Source of the DNA: JBJXHC01 sp964538485
Lineage (GTDB): Bacteria > Bacteroidota > Ignavibacteria > UBA10030 > UBA6906
Assembly (NCBI GenBank): GCA_964538485.1
Contig: CAZIHJ010000004.1
Coordinates: 1-64,000 of the forward strand
Reading direction: 5' to 3'
DNA length: 64,000 nt
Below, piece by piece: positions 1 to 8,247 of this stretch. The notes beneath the pieces were generated by a model that did not search any database, was not told the DNA's origin, and was given only the letters and a program-made list of their open reading frames with translations. Made by a program: the position numbers and the translations under genes. How positions within the stretch are numbered: the first letter of the stretch is position 1; the number at the start of each line of letters is the position of its first letter.

Positions 1-2
1 AT

Positions 3-185
3 CGAAAGGCGCAGGAAGAGTACGGAAAAATCGCGAGAAAGCCAAGGGTTTCTCACCGCAAGGTAGCTAGCCACTTGCGGGCCATAGAAAAGGGGCTAAT
101 ACCGCTTGGTATACATGTATTGAAGAATAGTGTTCGTCTCTGGTTTCGCGGGTTCAATATGCCATTTCAAACACGGATTCGATAG
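3..185 (+). CDS. C-terminal fragment of an unrecognised protein, cut by the window edge
   Basis: An open frame enters from the left edge and runs about 60 codons to a TAG. The translation is rich in arginine and lysine and includes HRKVASHLRAIEKG, which has the look of a DNA-binding or transposase tail, but I recognise no family. It could also be chance open sequence. It is followed by a hairpin repeat (209-266), which fits the end of a plus-strand gene. Confidence 0.2.
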   Translation, partial: RKAQEEYGKIARKPRVSHRKVASHLRAIEKGLIPLGIHVLKNSVRLWFRGFNMPFQTRIR

Positions 186-208
186 TTGTGAGGGGCTTGA
201 TGTTCGGG

Positions 209-266
209 TCCCCGCTACAGGTTCTAAAGAAGAAACCCTCACTGGTGAAAGCTGGTGAGGGTTTGC
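209..266. repeat. Dispersed hairpin repeat, copy 1 (terminator-like)
   Basis: The ten-base arms AAACCCTCAC (233-242) and GTGAGGGTTT (255-264) are perfect inverted repeats around a 12-base loop. The hairpin and the 25 bases before it recur almost unchanged at 41581-41637, and the core recurs at 44104-44129. It lies just beyond the 3' end of the minus-strand gene at 283, so it may terminate transcription from either side. Confidence 0.7.
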
Positions 267-282
267 TGTTTCTAAGCATCGA

Positions 283-618
283 TTACATGGTGAGCTTTTC
301 AACAATGTTTCGGCACTGCACTCCATGTGCGAGAGACGCTCCTCCTCTCACTGCAGCCGTAACATGAATGGCTTCAGTCATCTGGTTAAGGTTGGCACCT
401 GTTTCAAGGCACTGGTTGGTATATGCGTCAATGCAATAGGGACATTGGACGGTGTGGGCAACCGCCAGACCAATCAACGACTTCTCCCGTTTGGTAAGTG
501 CCCCTTCCGTTGCAGTTGCCTCAGTATACCACGCAATGAATTTATCCCAAAGGTGTTTTTGGTTCTTCCCCATGTCACCGAACCTGGCGAGGTCCTTTGA
601 TTCATAGTAGGACGACAT
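283..618 (-). CDS. Carboxymuconolactone decarboxylase/AhpD-like protein of the arsenosugar-associated family
   Basis: This 111-residue protein is an all-helical AhpD/CMD-fold protein. The redox pair is visible as CPYC (Cys59, Cys62) and a conserved HG follows at residues 98-99. Unlike classical AhpD, the position four after the second Cys is Tyr rather than His. The sequence matches what I remember of the family named 'arsenosugar biosynthesis-associated peroxidase-like protein'. The start is fixed by CGGAGGAATA directly before ATG. It is the last gene of the minus-strand operon, 32 bases after the TIGR04282-type glycosyltransferase. Its role in arsenic metabolism is known only by association; a thiol peroxidase or disulfide reductase role is inferred. 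Confidence 0.88.
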   Translation of the reverse strand: MSSYYESKDLARFGDMGKNQKHLWDKFIAWYTEATATEGALTKREKSLIGLAVAHTVQCPYCIDAYTNQCLETGANLNQMTEAIHVTAAVRGGASLAHGVQCRNIVEKLTM

Positions 619-650
619 TATTCCTCCGTTATGATTAATGCGATAATGAG

Positions 651-1289
651 CTATGACCCGAGTTGATGCTTCAGTGTGCGCATCCGATCCTGATAAGCAT
701 TGTAGTCAGTTATGGTGTCAATATCAGCAAGTTCGTTTAGTTGGGCAAATGAGAGATTCAAACGACGGAGCCGCCGGATAGTCTCATGGCAGACTGTCTC
801 ACTGCTCCAGGCCATTCCGTCAAACAGCTCCTTTGTCGGTGCATACATGCCGAGCAGGTAGTACCCGCCGTCGGTTGACGGACCGATGACGACGTCATGC
901 TGGCCGAGGGTCTCAAAGGCACGTTCGAGAGTGAGAAAATCCAATTCCGGAACATCGGTACCAATAATAATAGTACGCTTCGATCCCTCCGCAAATGTTA
1001 CCTCGAATGCGTTGCGCATACGATCTCCCAGGGTCTCCCCTTTCTGCGGGCTCAGTTGGAATAACGGCCCCACCCAAGTCCGCATCTCGTCCTCACTTGC
1101 AGCCGGATCATAGAACACGTAGACTTTACTTCCCATTTCGAGAAGCTGTTTTCCCAATGTATATGCATGTTCAGCAAAGAGCGTATAGATTTCTGCGGCT
1201 TGGGGCATTCCGATAGCCTCGCCCAAGCGGGTTTTGACACTTCCTGCACGCGGGAATTTCGCAAAGATTATGAGGGCTTGAGTGTTCAA
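651..1289 (-). CDS. TIGR04282-type (DUF2064) arsenosugar-associated glycosyltransferase
   Basis: The 212-residue protein has a GT-A nucleotide-sugar transferase fold: an N-terminal IIFAKFPRAGSVKTRL block (binding-loop basic residues), GTDVPEL in the middle, and VIGPSTDGGYYLLG, all hallmarks of the DUF2064/TIGR04282 family found beside arsS. The likely start is TTG at 1289, because it overlaps the stop of the upstream gene as TTGA and the family block begins five residues later. A longer frame upstream reads through the neighbouring gene and is not conserved-looking. The true acceptor is unknown; a role in building the arsenosugar ribose/glycerol part is family-level inference. Confidence 0.87.
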   Translation of the reverse strand: MNTQALIIFAKFPRAGSVKTRLGEAIGMPQAAEIYTLFAEHAYTLGKQLLEMGSKVYVFYDPAASEDEMRTWVGPLFQLSPQKGETLGDRMRNAFEVTFAEGSKRTIIIGTDVPELDFLTLERAFETLGQHDVVIGPSTDGGYYLLGMYAPTKELFDGMAWSSETVCHETIRRLRRLNLSFAQLNELADIDTITDYNAYQDRMRTLKHQLGS

Positions 1290-2596
1290 ATAGAGACACC
1301 ATTGGGTTGACCGACCCTCGACCTGGCACGAAAGAATTCCCATATAAGCAAGGCAAAGAACGGCAGATACTCCAACATCATCAGCAAGGGGCTGTCGACC
1401 CATTTGCCTGAAACCTTGTACTGATATACCACGACATTACTGAGGTTGGAGAGGATGAGTAGTGAGAATACTGCCGGCGACCAACGGATGACAATCAGCG
1501 CTGCCAGCCACGATAGGTACCAGGGATGCACAACAGGTGAGCATACGACAAAGCCGAGAAAGGCCAGAAATGTTTTCTCGATAAGGGGCCGATCGAGAAC
1601 CATGATCACCAGAATCCAGGCCATAAACAGAACACCACAGACAAGATGTGAAGTGGTATTCTCGTTCAGGATGAAGTTCACAATTGAGAACACCGATCCA
1701 TTGAACTCAAATTGAGAGTTGAACACGATGAACGATTCGGCAAGCCCGCCTGTCGGCTCGAAGTATGCCCAGCAACCGACACTGAAGATGATGAGTGGCA
1801 GCACCACAATGGCATTTGCTTTCAGACTCTTCCTAACGTCCAGCAGCAACGGAACAACAAACAACGGATAGAGCTTCGCAAGACCTGCCAATCCGAGGGC
1901 GAATGCACCGGACACCACCCTGCTCTTGATGATCAGCAAGATGGAAAGCATCATCAATGGAATCCCGAGTGCATCGATATGGCCATCCAGTCCAAAGTAC
2001 ATTATCGGAAGTGGAGACCATGCGTACAACACCACCAGAGCGGGATTGAGAGCAAGATGCCGGAGAAGAAGAAACAACACCAACAACGTGCACAACTCGC
2101 AGAGTGTCAACAACAACTTCATTCCTGGAATCGAATCACCGAACAACACATTTGAGAAAGCGAAAAACACTTGTGCAAGCGGCGGATAGATCGTACGCAT
2201 ACCCGGGAAGTTGATCTTTGAAGAAAGATCTTCACTGTGCAACGGCGAGAGTTTTGGATCATCCGGGGCGAGGGCGAATGGGTTGGTGCCGGATAGTGCA
2301 ACCTTTCCATCCCAGACGTATCGATAGATGTCATCCGATGCCACAGGTGTGAGTGGGACAAGGGTGAGCCTAAAGAGGAAGCCAAAGAGGATAATCAACC
2401 ACAGAGTTGTTGTGTTGGGGACGGTTTCACCCCCGACGATTAAGGTATGTCGCATTACAATGCCGAGAGGGAGAAATGCCAACGCATTGACTGCCATAAA
2501 AAGAACGACCCCGTCTCCAGCCGAAGTCGGGAGATACAGGACGAGGTAGAGCAACTCGGTCACAATTCCAAGTGCAACAAGCTTCCATTGAGCCAT
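1286..2596 (-). CDS. GT-C type membrane glycosyltransferase (GT87/DUF2029-like)
   Basis: The 436-residue protein is almost entirely hydrophobic, with about ten to twelve membrane helices. The first outside loop carries SDDIYRYVWDGKVALSGTNP, the acidic motif of polyprenyl-phosphate-sugar-using GT-C mannosyl/hexosyltransferases. Its ATG follows the stop of the GT2 gene with no gap, and its own stop overlaps the next start, so the three transferases are translationally coupled. Known for the fold: the sugar is taken from a lipid-phosphate donor on the outer face of the membrane. I infer that the GT2 neighbour makes that donor. Sugar and acceptor cannot be read from sequence. Confidence 0.8.
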   Translation of the reverse strand: MAQWKLVALGIVTELLYLVLYLPTSAGDGVVLFMAVNALAFLPLGIVMRHTLIVGGETVPNTTTLWLIILFGFLFRLTLVPLTPVASDDIYRYVWDGKVALSGTNPFALAPDDPKLSPLHSEDLSSKINFPGMRTIYPPLAQVFFAFSNVLFGDSIPGMKLLLTLCELCTLLVLFLLLRHLALNPALVVLYAWSPLPIMYFGLDGHIDALGIPLMMLSILLIIKSRVVSGAFALGLAGLAKLYPLFVVPLLLDVRKSLKANAIVVLPLIIFSVGCWAYFEPTGGLAESFIVFNSQFEFNGSVFSIVNFILNENTTSHLVCGVLFMAWILVIMVLDRPLIEKTFLAFLGFVVCSPVVHPWYLSWLAALIVIRWSPAVFSLLILSNLSNVVVYQYKVSGKWVDSPLLMMLEYLPFFALLIWEFFRARSRVGQPNGVSI

Positions 2597-3298
2597 TTAC
2601 GCCTTGACGAACAGATACTTGAAAATGGTGAAGAGAATCTTTGCCGAAGCTTTGACCGTGCCCGAGAAAGTCCCGGTGACCTTCGATTGACCGATGCGTT
2701 TTCGATAGCGGACGGGAACTTCGGCGCATTTCATCTTCAATTTTGCAGCTTTGATTTGCATTTCGACAGTCCATCCGTACGTAGGGTCGGACATCTTCAA
2801 TCGCTTTAGCGCATCAGCGCGAATTGCTCTGAATGGGCCGAGGTCTGTGAATCTTTGGCCCCAGAACATCCGAATCAATGTCGACGCCACCCAATTCCCC
2901 ACTATCGCCTGGGGGAGTAATGCCCCGGGTTCCCGCTCACCAAGCATTCGAGAACCAATCACCAGATCATACCCGTCCTCCACGATGGGACGGAGAAGGT
3001 CTGGCAGATCCTCCGGGTAGTCACTGAAGTCCCCATCCAGGAACACTATTATATCAGCCTGACGTTTCACGAGGTGGTCTATCCCCTTCAGGCAAGCGTA
3101 GCCGTATCCTCGTCTCGACTCATGGAGGACGGTTGCACCCGAACGCTTTGCATATTCTGCCGTTCGGTCCTCCGACCCATTATCTATAACAACGACTTCG
3201 TCCACAAGCGATGGAATATGGCCGACGACCAGCGCTATGGAATGTTCTTCATTGAACGCTGGTATGATTACCCCGATACGCTGGCCTTCGGCAGTCAC
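2597..3298 (-). CDS. Family 2 glycosyltransferase, polyprenyl-phosphate sugar synthase-like
   Basis: The 233-residue soluble GT-A enzyme begins with GVIIPAFNEEHSI, followed by VVIDNGSEDRT and the metal-binding DGD at residues 88-90. It resembles DPM1/DPG synthases, which load mannose or glucose on polyprenyl phosphate. There is no C-terminal membrane domain, as in the shortest DPM1 class. An in-frame ATG also lies three codons upstream (3307); neither has a strong ribosome site. It sits between the flavoprotein and the membrane glycosyltransferase. It could instead be the second arsenosugar glycosyltransferase (TIGR04283-like), but the DPM-like features fit better. Confidence 0.82.
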   Translation of the reverse strand: MTAEGQRIGVIIPAFNEEHSIALVVGHIPSLVDEVVVIDNGSEDRTAEYAKRSGATVLHESRRGYGYACLKGIDHLVKRQADIIVFLDGDFSDYPEDLPDLLRPIVEDGYDLVIGSRMLGEREPGALLPQAIVGNWVASTLIRMFWGQRFTDLGPFRAIRADALKRLKMSDPTYGWTVEMQIKAAKLKMKCAEVPVRYRKRIGQSKVTGTFSGTVKASAKILFTIFKYLFVKA

Positions 3299-3326
3299 AT
3301 CGAGCCCATGAACGCAGGTGGCACGG

Positions 3327-5705
3327 TTACTTCCTCTCGCTCATCAAAACCGGGGATGCATCCAAACCATCGATTTTGATGATGGCGCCCGTTGAGCGAT
3401 CTATCTGCCCAAACTGCAACACCCCAGTCGGGCACGACTGCACACACGCACTACAGCGGACGCACTCGGGATCTTCCATGGGGAGCCCTTTGTTGGCAAA
3501 GTTCATAACGTCGATCCCCTGATGACACACTGACGTGCAGACGTTGCAGGAAATACACTTCTTTTTATTCGTAAGGATTCGGAAGCGGCTGAAACGGGAG
3601 TAGATGTGCATGAGTGCTGCAAGAGGACACGCAAACCGGCACCACACGCGTCCGCTGAACCAGAAGTACGCCCCGTACCCTACTGCGCCTGCCAGAAATA
3701 AGTCAACAATGTATTTGTAGTTGAGCTGGATGCCAAGGAGCGACCAACTCTGAAAGATGCCGTTGAATGTTGCATTCACAGTCCGACCGAAATCCGTAGC
3801 AGGCGTAGTCCAACCGATGACACGAAGGATAAGCAACAGGAAGGCAACCGCAAGGATGAACTGACCGACCATGTTCACACGATTCCAGCTGGCGCCATGT
3901 GGCATCTTGTGACGGTGTGTATCGCCTAACGTTTCCGCCATTGCGCCGCACGAGCAAATCCAACCACAGTATGCGCCTTTGCCCCAGAAATACACGATGC
4001 CTGGAATGATGACAAATGTCTGTACGAGGCTAATACCAAGCCACCACCAGAGAGGTTGCGAGGTGAAGACATTCCAGACAAAGAGAGGCCAAGCCAGAAT
4101 GATGCCGAACGCACGCCAATATTCGCGCCCGTGGCCATAGTTAACGAGAGGAAATAGAGCATCTGCAATGCTCTTGCCGATCCCCGAATCGAACACCCCG
4201 TTATAGCCAAGATACGGCAGGAGAACATAGGGCAAGAGAAAGAGGGGAATGAACTGGATCGTCATGAGCGTCAGGGTTTGCGCCTTCACGTATGGTGTCT
4301 TCCTCCGTTTGATGCGCTGGTAGCCGAAGATGAAAACCAGCAGGCTGTACACAAGCGCATAGTAGAACCCCCCTTCGCCCAGTGAGAGCATCATGGTGCC
4401 GAGGATGGTGGTCTTATCGGCTGCAGCGACAGCAACAGACTCACCCAGCCCCGTGACGAACGACGGCACGTTGAAGGGAAACCAATTATTGTTCTGGAAG
4501 AGTTTCGTCACTTCTCCACCGGCTTTCCAGTTATATACGAACAGACAGAAAAGGAAGAAGAGTCCGAAACCCGTCCACCCCCTCAACCCTAATTCACCGG
4601 TGATCTTCACTCCGGTCCTCCGGAAGAATTCCAACGGTGCTTCGCGCCCGATCATAGAGAAGACCGCATCATTCGGGAGCGTGACCTCATTTCCCGCGGC
4701 ATCAATCAACGTCACATCCTTCTCCCCGATGTTCTTCACCTGGCTCTTCATCATCAACGTAATGCGGCCTGGTTTATTTGCATCTCCCATGAACCCGCCG
4801 CTGCTCGTGGTAACGCGCTCGGAGGTTGGAGTCTCAATCGCAACGTCGGCCATCGGATCAGCCATCAGCTTGTTCAAGCGTTCCACGTTGTCGGGCTTTG
4901 GTCTGGAGAATTCCTCCTTGCGGTATGAGATGGTCACGTAGCCGCCACACTGAGCGATGGCGATGGATGTTTCCAGCGCGCTGTCGCCACCACCAACCAC
5001 AACCACATTCTGATGAGCGTAGTCTTTGGGGTCGTGCAGCCGATTGTACACCTTGTCGCGGTTCTCTCCCGGCACACCGAGCTTCCGGAAGTCCCCCGAT
5101 CTTCCGATGCCAACGATCACTCTTCGCGCAAAGACACTCTCCTGCTTCGGGATCACCACCTCGAAGTATCCATCCTTCCTGGCCACTCTCTCAACACGGG
5201 CCATACGAGGAATTATCCCATTCTCCAATGTCTGTGCCTTCAGCTCTTCCACCAGAGGCTCTTTCACCTGCGCGGTGAACTGCAAATCACCCGCCGGGGT
5301 CATGTCGGTTGGATAGGTAAAGATGGGTTTCCCTTTGGGGAAGTTGACGATAGTGGAAAATGGCTCGGCTGCCTCGAATACTTCAAAGCTCAACCCATTT
5401 TTCCTGGCCTCAAGTGCAGCCGCCATACCTGACACTCCGGCACCGACAATCACGACATCTTTCAGCTTCTGGTCGGATACGTTTGTTCCTGCATTCCGGA
5501 AATCAGGGTCGCCGAGAATGGCCTGTATTGCCTTTGCTCCGCTGTCCGAAGAAAACTTCAGCAACGGAATGCCGGTAAGATCGCCGACGATATAGAGGCC
5601 GGGAATGTTGGAAGAGCCGTCTGAGTTCACCTGCGGTAGCTTTTCGACAATACCTGCGGGCCACTTTGTATGGAGCCATTTCATGTAACGTGACAGTATG
5701 TTCAT
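3327..5705 (-). CDS. Thioredoxin-reductase-like flavoprotein fused to a NapH/NosR-like membrane polyferredoxin
   Basis: The 792-residue protein starts with an FAD motif usually found at the end of this fold (YIVGDLTG, residues 38-45). A first Rossmann GAGVSG (88-93) and a second GGGDSA (238-243) follow, as in YpdA/thioredoxin reductase. From about residue 395 there are several membrane helices, then the CGWICSCG and CRFACP loops of NapH-type proteins. Two four-cysteine ferredoxin motifs follow, at about 717-727 and 748-758. I infer that electrons pass from NAD(P)H via FAD and Fe-S clusters across or along the membrane. No thioredoxin-type CxxC is visible between the two nucleotide motifs. It lies in the arsenosugar-type operon. 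Confidence 0.85.
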   Translation of the reverse strand: MNILSRYMKWLHTKWPAGIVEKLPQVNSDGSSNIPGLYIVGDLTGIPLLKFSSDSGAKAIQAILGDPDFRNAGTNVSDQKLKDVVIVGAGVSGMAAALEARKNGLSFEVFEAAEPFSTIVNFPKGKPIFTYPTDMTPAGDLQFTAQVKEPLVEELKAQTLENGIIPRMARVERVARKDGYFEVVIPKQESVFARRVIVGIGRSGDFRKLGVPGENRDKVYNRLHDPKDYAHQNVVVVGGGDSALETSIAIAQCGGYVTISYRKEEFSRPKPDNVERLNKLMADPMADVAIETPTSERVTTSSGGFMGDANKPGRITLMMKSQVKNIGEKDVTLIDAAGNEVTLPNDAVFSMIGREAPLEFFRRTGVKITGELGLRGWTGFGLFFLFCLFVYNWKAGGEVTKLFQNNNWFPFNVPSFVTGLGESVAVAAADKTTILGTMMLSLGEGGFYYALVYSLLVFIFGYQRIKRRKTPYVKAQTLTLMTIQFIPLFLLPYVLLPYLGYNGVFDSGIGKSIADALFPLVNYGHGREYWRAFGIILAWPLFVWNVFTSQPLWWWLGISLVQTFVIIPGIVYFWGKGAYCGWICSCGAMAETLGDTHRHKMPHGASWNRVNMVGQFILAVAFLLLILRVIGWTTPATDFGRTVNATFNGIFQSWSLLGIQLNYKYIVDLFLAGAVGYGAYFWFSGRVWCRFACPLAALMHIYSRFSRFRILTNKKKCISCNVCTSVCHQGIDVMNFANKGLPMEDPECVRCSACVQSCPTGVLQFGQIDRSTGAIIKIDGLDASPVLMSERK

Positions 5706-5798
5706 TCACTCTCCTCGTGTCTTATCTGAGTTCTGAATCTCCCTATGTCCGACCATCAAGTTCATATTGATGAGATATTGTGAGTCGTACCTGATACG

Positions 5799-6533
5799 CT
5801 AACGGCTGTTGAGATCCCAATCATAGGGAAGATATTTGATTGCCGGAGGCCGGAAGTGGGAAACGCCGAGCAACGTCAGCGCGAAGTTCGAGGCAGAGCC
5901 GTATCTCTTCACGAAGTCATCTCCATACCACGAGAGAAGCTCGGAGAGATAGAGAGTGTGTGTCTCTTTCTCAAAGCGGTTCTTGCTGACATCGTTCAAG
6001 AATCTCTTTGCATTGTCCTGAAGCTGGTTGCCAAGCTTCCCCCCAACGTACGCCTCTGACCTGAGCGGGGGACAACTCTTCGCCGCGCATACAAGTGCCA
6101 TGTGAATGCGGGGTTCATCGAACTTCTTCCGGATTACCTCGTGCTCAATCTGGTTCAGACTGTACTTCGCTTCAGCAATGTCAATCCAGACAATATCCCA
6201 GGGCCCCTTCCCCCCCTGATGAATGTCCCGTATGCTCTTGACCGGATAATGGTCGATGATTAACTGTATTGTGAAGGCGTTGTACGCATTGATCCAGAAT
6301 GCGAGGCGCTCATCTTGGCTCTTGATCGAGGAGGGATCAACTCTGCGTAGAGATGCGAGATACTCTGCAAAGCGCCTGTCGGTTTGAATTGCAGAATAAT
6401 CCACTGCTCCTTTGGCAACATGGTCACGGAGAACACTTGTAAACAATGAATGCGAGTTGTCATGCTGGGCATTACAGAGCGTGGCATACGCGAACAGCCA
6501 GGCAACAATCAGCAGACACTGCCTAGAACTCAT
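5799..6533 (-). CDS. Secreted DUF547 protein
   Basis: The 244-residue protein has a signal peptide ending near CNAQ and then a DUF547 domain. The domain motifs AFWINAYNAFT, HMALVCAAKSCPPL and YLSELLSWYGDDF are all visible. DUF547 proteins are frequent members of arsS clusters, but their activity is unknown. The start at 6533 is chosen because GGCGGAG lies eight bases upstream and the signal peptide begins there. It overlaps the end of the outer-membrane gene by 11 bases, so the pair is co-translated. Longer upstream reading frames only shadow that gene. Confidence 0.85.
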   Translation of the reverse strand: MSSRQCLLIVAWLFAYATLCNAQHDNSHSLFTSVLRDHVAKGAVDYSAIQTDRRFAEYLASLRRVDPSSIKSQDERLAFWINAYNAFTIQLIIDHYPVKSIRDIHQGGKGPWDIVWIDIAEAKYSLNQIEHEVIRKKFDEPRIHMALVCAAKSCPPLRSEAYVGGKLGNQLQDNAKRFLNDVSKNRFEKETHTLYLSELLSWYGDDFVKRYGSASNFALTLLGVSHFRPPAIKYLPYDWDLNSR

Positions 6534-7377
6534 AAAACACTCCGCCCGCAAAAACGAAACCACCTGCAATGTTTCTTCCGTGTGTAGCGGTCGCGAAAGA
6601 AATGGAAATGCCAAAATGTTCAGAGGTCTTGTAGAGAAGTTTCGGCACGATAGCAGTATATTCCTGGTTGTTTGTTGAAAGTCCGTACGCGGACGCCGCC
6701 ACAGGTGTCGAGGGAATTGAAGAGGTCGATTCCTTACCTGAGAGGAGGAGAATGAAATACAAGCGGCTCTTGAAGAACCCGTACCCCAACTCCACATTGT
6801 AGAGCAGCTCATTTGAGAACCCGCTTCCACGAACGTTGTATGCGACGTCAGCAGCAATATAGGCGGGCAGCGGATAGAACGATTTCCCAAACAGGAGGAC
6901 TGGCGCGACATTGAATTCTCCATCTCCGAGTATCAGACCGTCGGCGTTCTTACTGTCCCCTGACGGGAGGCCGAAACGCAACCCGAACGAAGCTGCATAG
7001 CCGTTGTCAAGAAACAGACTGTATCGTGCTGTCATATCTATGTCACCGAGGCCACTGTTCGTACGCTTGGAAGTCACAGGAGCAAAGGCAGATTGCATGG
7101 GAGAAACGGAGAGAAACTTGAAGGGGATCAATGCAGTCAAGGTAAGACGGTCGGTAACCCCAATTTCTCCGAATGCTTGCACAACATTATCCCGCACATC
7201 AGCGAATACCGGGGTTTTCTCTGCACGATCATCGTAGATTTTGTTGTAACCAATCGTACTGAATCCTAATTGCATGAACGCAGAGCCGGGCTTACGCGGC
7301 CAAGAACCCGCCAGGCATGTTTCTCCAAAGAAAAGATGGGCCGCAAGGAGAACGACGAGCAGTCGGGAATAAATCAT
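6523..7377 (-). CDS. Outer-membrane beta-barrel protein, paralogue of the one at 22139
   Basis: The 284-residue protein has a signal peptide (cleavage near CLAG) and alternating beta-strand composition ending in a terminal Phe, as expected of a transmembrane barrel. Family-like motifs are LGFSTIGYNK near the N-terminus, FGLPSGDSKNADGL..GDGEFN in the middle and SFATATHGRNIAGG near the end. The last two recur in the 22139-22999 protein (GLPLGNSTQPNGL..GDGEFN; SAATATRGRNVLS). It is the first gene of the minus-strand operon and probably supplies an outer-membrane channel or sensor. Substrate unknown. Confidence 0.75.
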   Translation of the reverse strand: MIYSRLLVVLLAAHLFFGETCLAGSWPRKPGSAFMQLGFSTIGYNKIYDDRAEKTPVFADVRDNVVQAFGEIGVTDRLTLTALIPFKFLSVSPMQSAFAPVTSKRTNSGLGDIDMTARYSLFLDNGYAASFGLRFGLPSGDSKNADGLILGDGEFNVAPVLLFGKSFYPLPAYIAADVAYNVRGSGFSNELLYNVELGYGFFKSRLYFILLLSGKESTSSIPSTPVAASAYGLSTNNQEYTAIVPKLLYKTSEHFGISISFATATHGRNIAGGFVFAGGVFYEF

Positions 7378-7544
7378 TGATAGACCTTTTTGGTTCGGAA
7401 ACAGTGCGACACGCTAAAGGACCAAAGTTCAAATAACAAACAACATTCAAGAACCAAATAGCAAACAGTTCAAGGCCCTTGTAAAGGGCGCCGGGGTTTA
7501 TTATGTTGAAACCACACTATATCTTCCTCAGGGAAAGACGAGCC

Positions 7545-8216
7545 ATGCCAGCATACAAACCCATTCCCCTGCAATTCACGAATTATGCACCCGAAGAGCA
7601 ACAGCGTCGGGCCAAGCTGTTCTTCGATCTCTGCAACAGGCGACGTACGGTGCGGGAATTCTCGGATAAACCTGTCCCGCAGGAACTCATCGATATACTC
7701 ATCAGAACTGCTGGTACAGCGCCTTCCGGCGCCAACAAGCAACCGTGGAAGTTTGTTGTTGTCGATGATCCTGAATTGAAACGACAAATTCGTGTTGCGG
7801 CCGAGGCCGAAGAAAAAGAGAGCTATGAGCACCGGATGCCACAGTCGTGGCTGGACGATCTGGCCGAACTGGGGACCGATTGGCAGAAAGAGTTTCTGGA
7901 GGTAGCTCCATATCTGATCGTCGTCTTCCGCGAGAAGTACAGGCTCGAAGGAGGCGTCCAGAAGAAGAACTACTACGTGGATGAATCCATTGGTATAGCA
8001 TGTGGTTTCCTTCTAGCAGCGATCCATAACTCCGGACTTGCCTCGCTCACTCACACGCCAAGTCCGATGAATTTTCTGAGCGAGATCCTCAAGCGTCCGC
8101 CCAACGAATCGCCCTACCTTCTCATTCCCGTCGGGTATCCCAAAGAGGACGCAACCGTCCCCGACATCCAGCGAAAACCACTTCACGATATCATGTGTGT
8201 GAACACTTCCCGATAG
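7545..8216 (+). CDS. Iodotyrosine deiodinase-like flavoprotein (nitroreductase superfamily)
   Basis: The 223-residue protein has the FMN-binding NRRRTVREF (31-39) and APSGANKQPW (59-68) of nitroreductases. It also carries the active-site lid of iodotyrosine deiodinase: Glu90, Tyr94 and Lys115 in the blocks EEKESYEHRM and WQKEFLEVAP. In the mammalian enzyme these three residues pin the amino-acid part of the halotyrosine. The C-terminal PVGYPKEDATVPDIQRKPL is also very close to that enzyme. The expected reaction is reductive dehalogenation of halotyrosine. The start at 7545 matches the family's N-terminus; an upstream in-frame ATG at 7503 is possible. It diverges from the outer-membrane gene and converges on arsS. 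Confidence 0.85.
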   Translation: MPAYKPIPLQFTNYAPEEQQRRAKLFFDLCNRRRTVREFSDKPVPQELIDILIRTAGTAPSGANKQPWKFVVVDDPELKRQIRVAAEAEEKESYEHRMPQSWLDDLAELGTDWQKEFLEVAPYLIVVFREKYRLEGGVQKKNYYVDESIGIACGFLLAAIHNSGLASLTHTPSPMNFLSEILKRPPNESPYLLIPVGYPKEDATVPDIQRKPLHDIMCVNTSR

Positions 8217-8247
8217 TCCATATCGTTTTCCAACCCGAGGCCGACGA

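Noticed and set aside
1712..2155. Long plus-strand frame of 147 codons
   Set aside because: It is rich in Gln, His and Cys in the manner of an antisense shadow of the membrane glycosyltransferase, has no ribosome site and matches no family.
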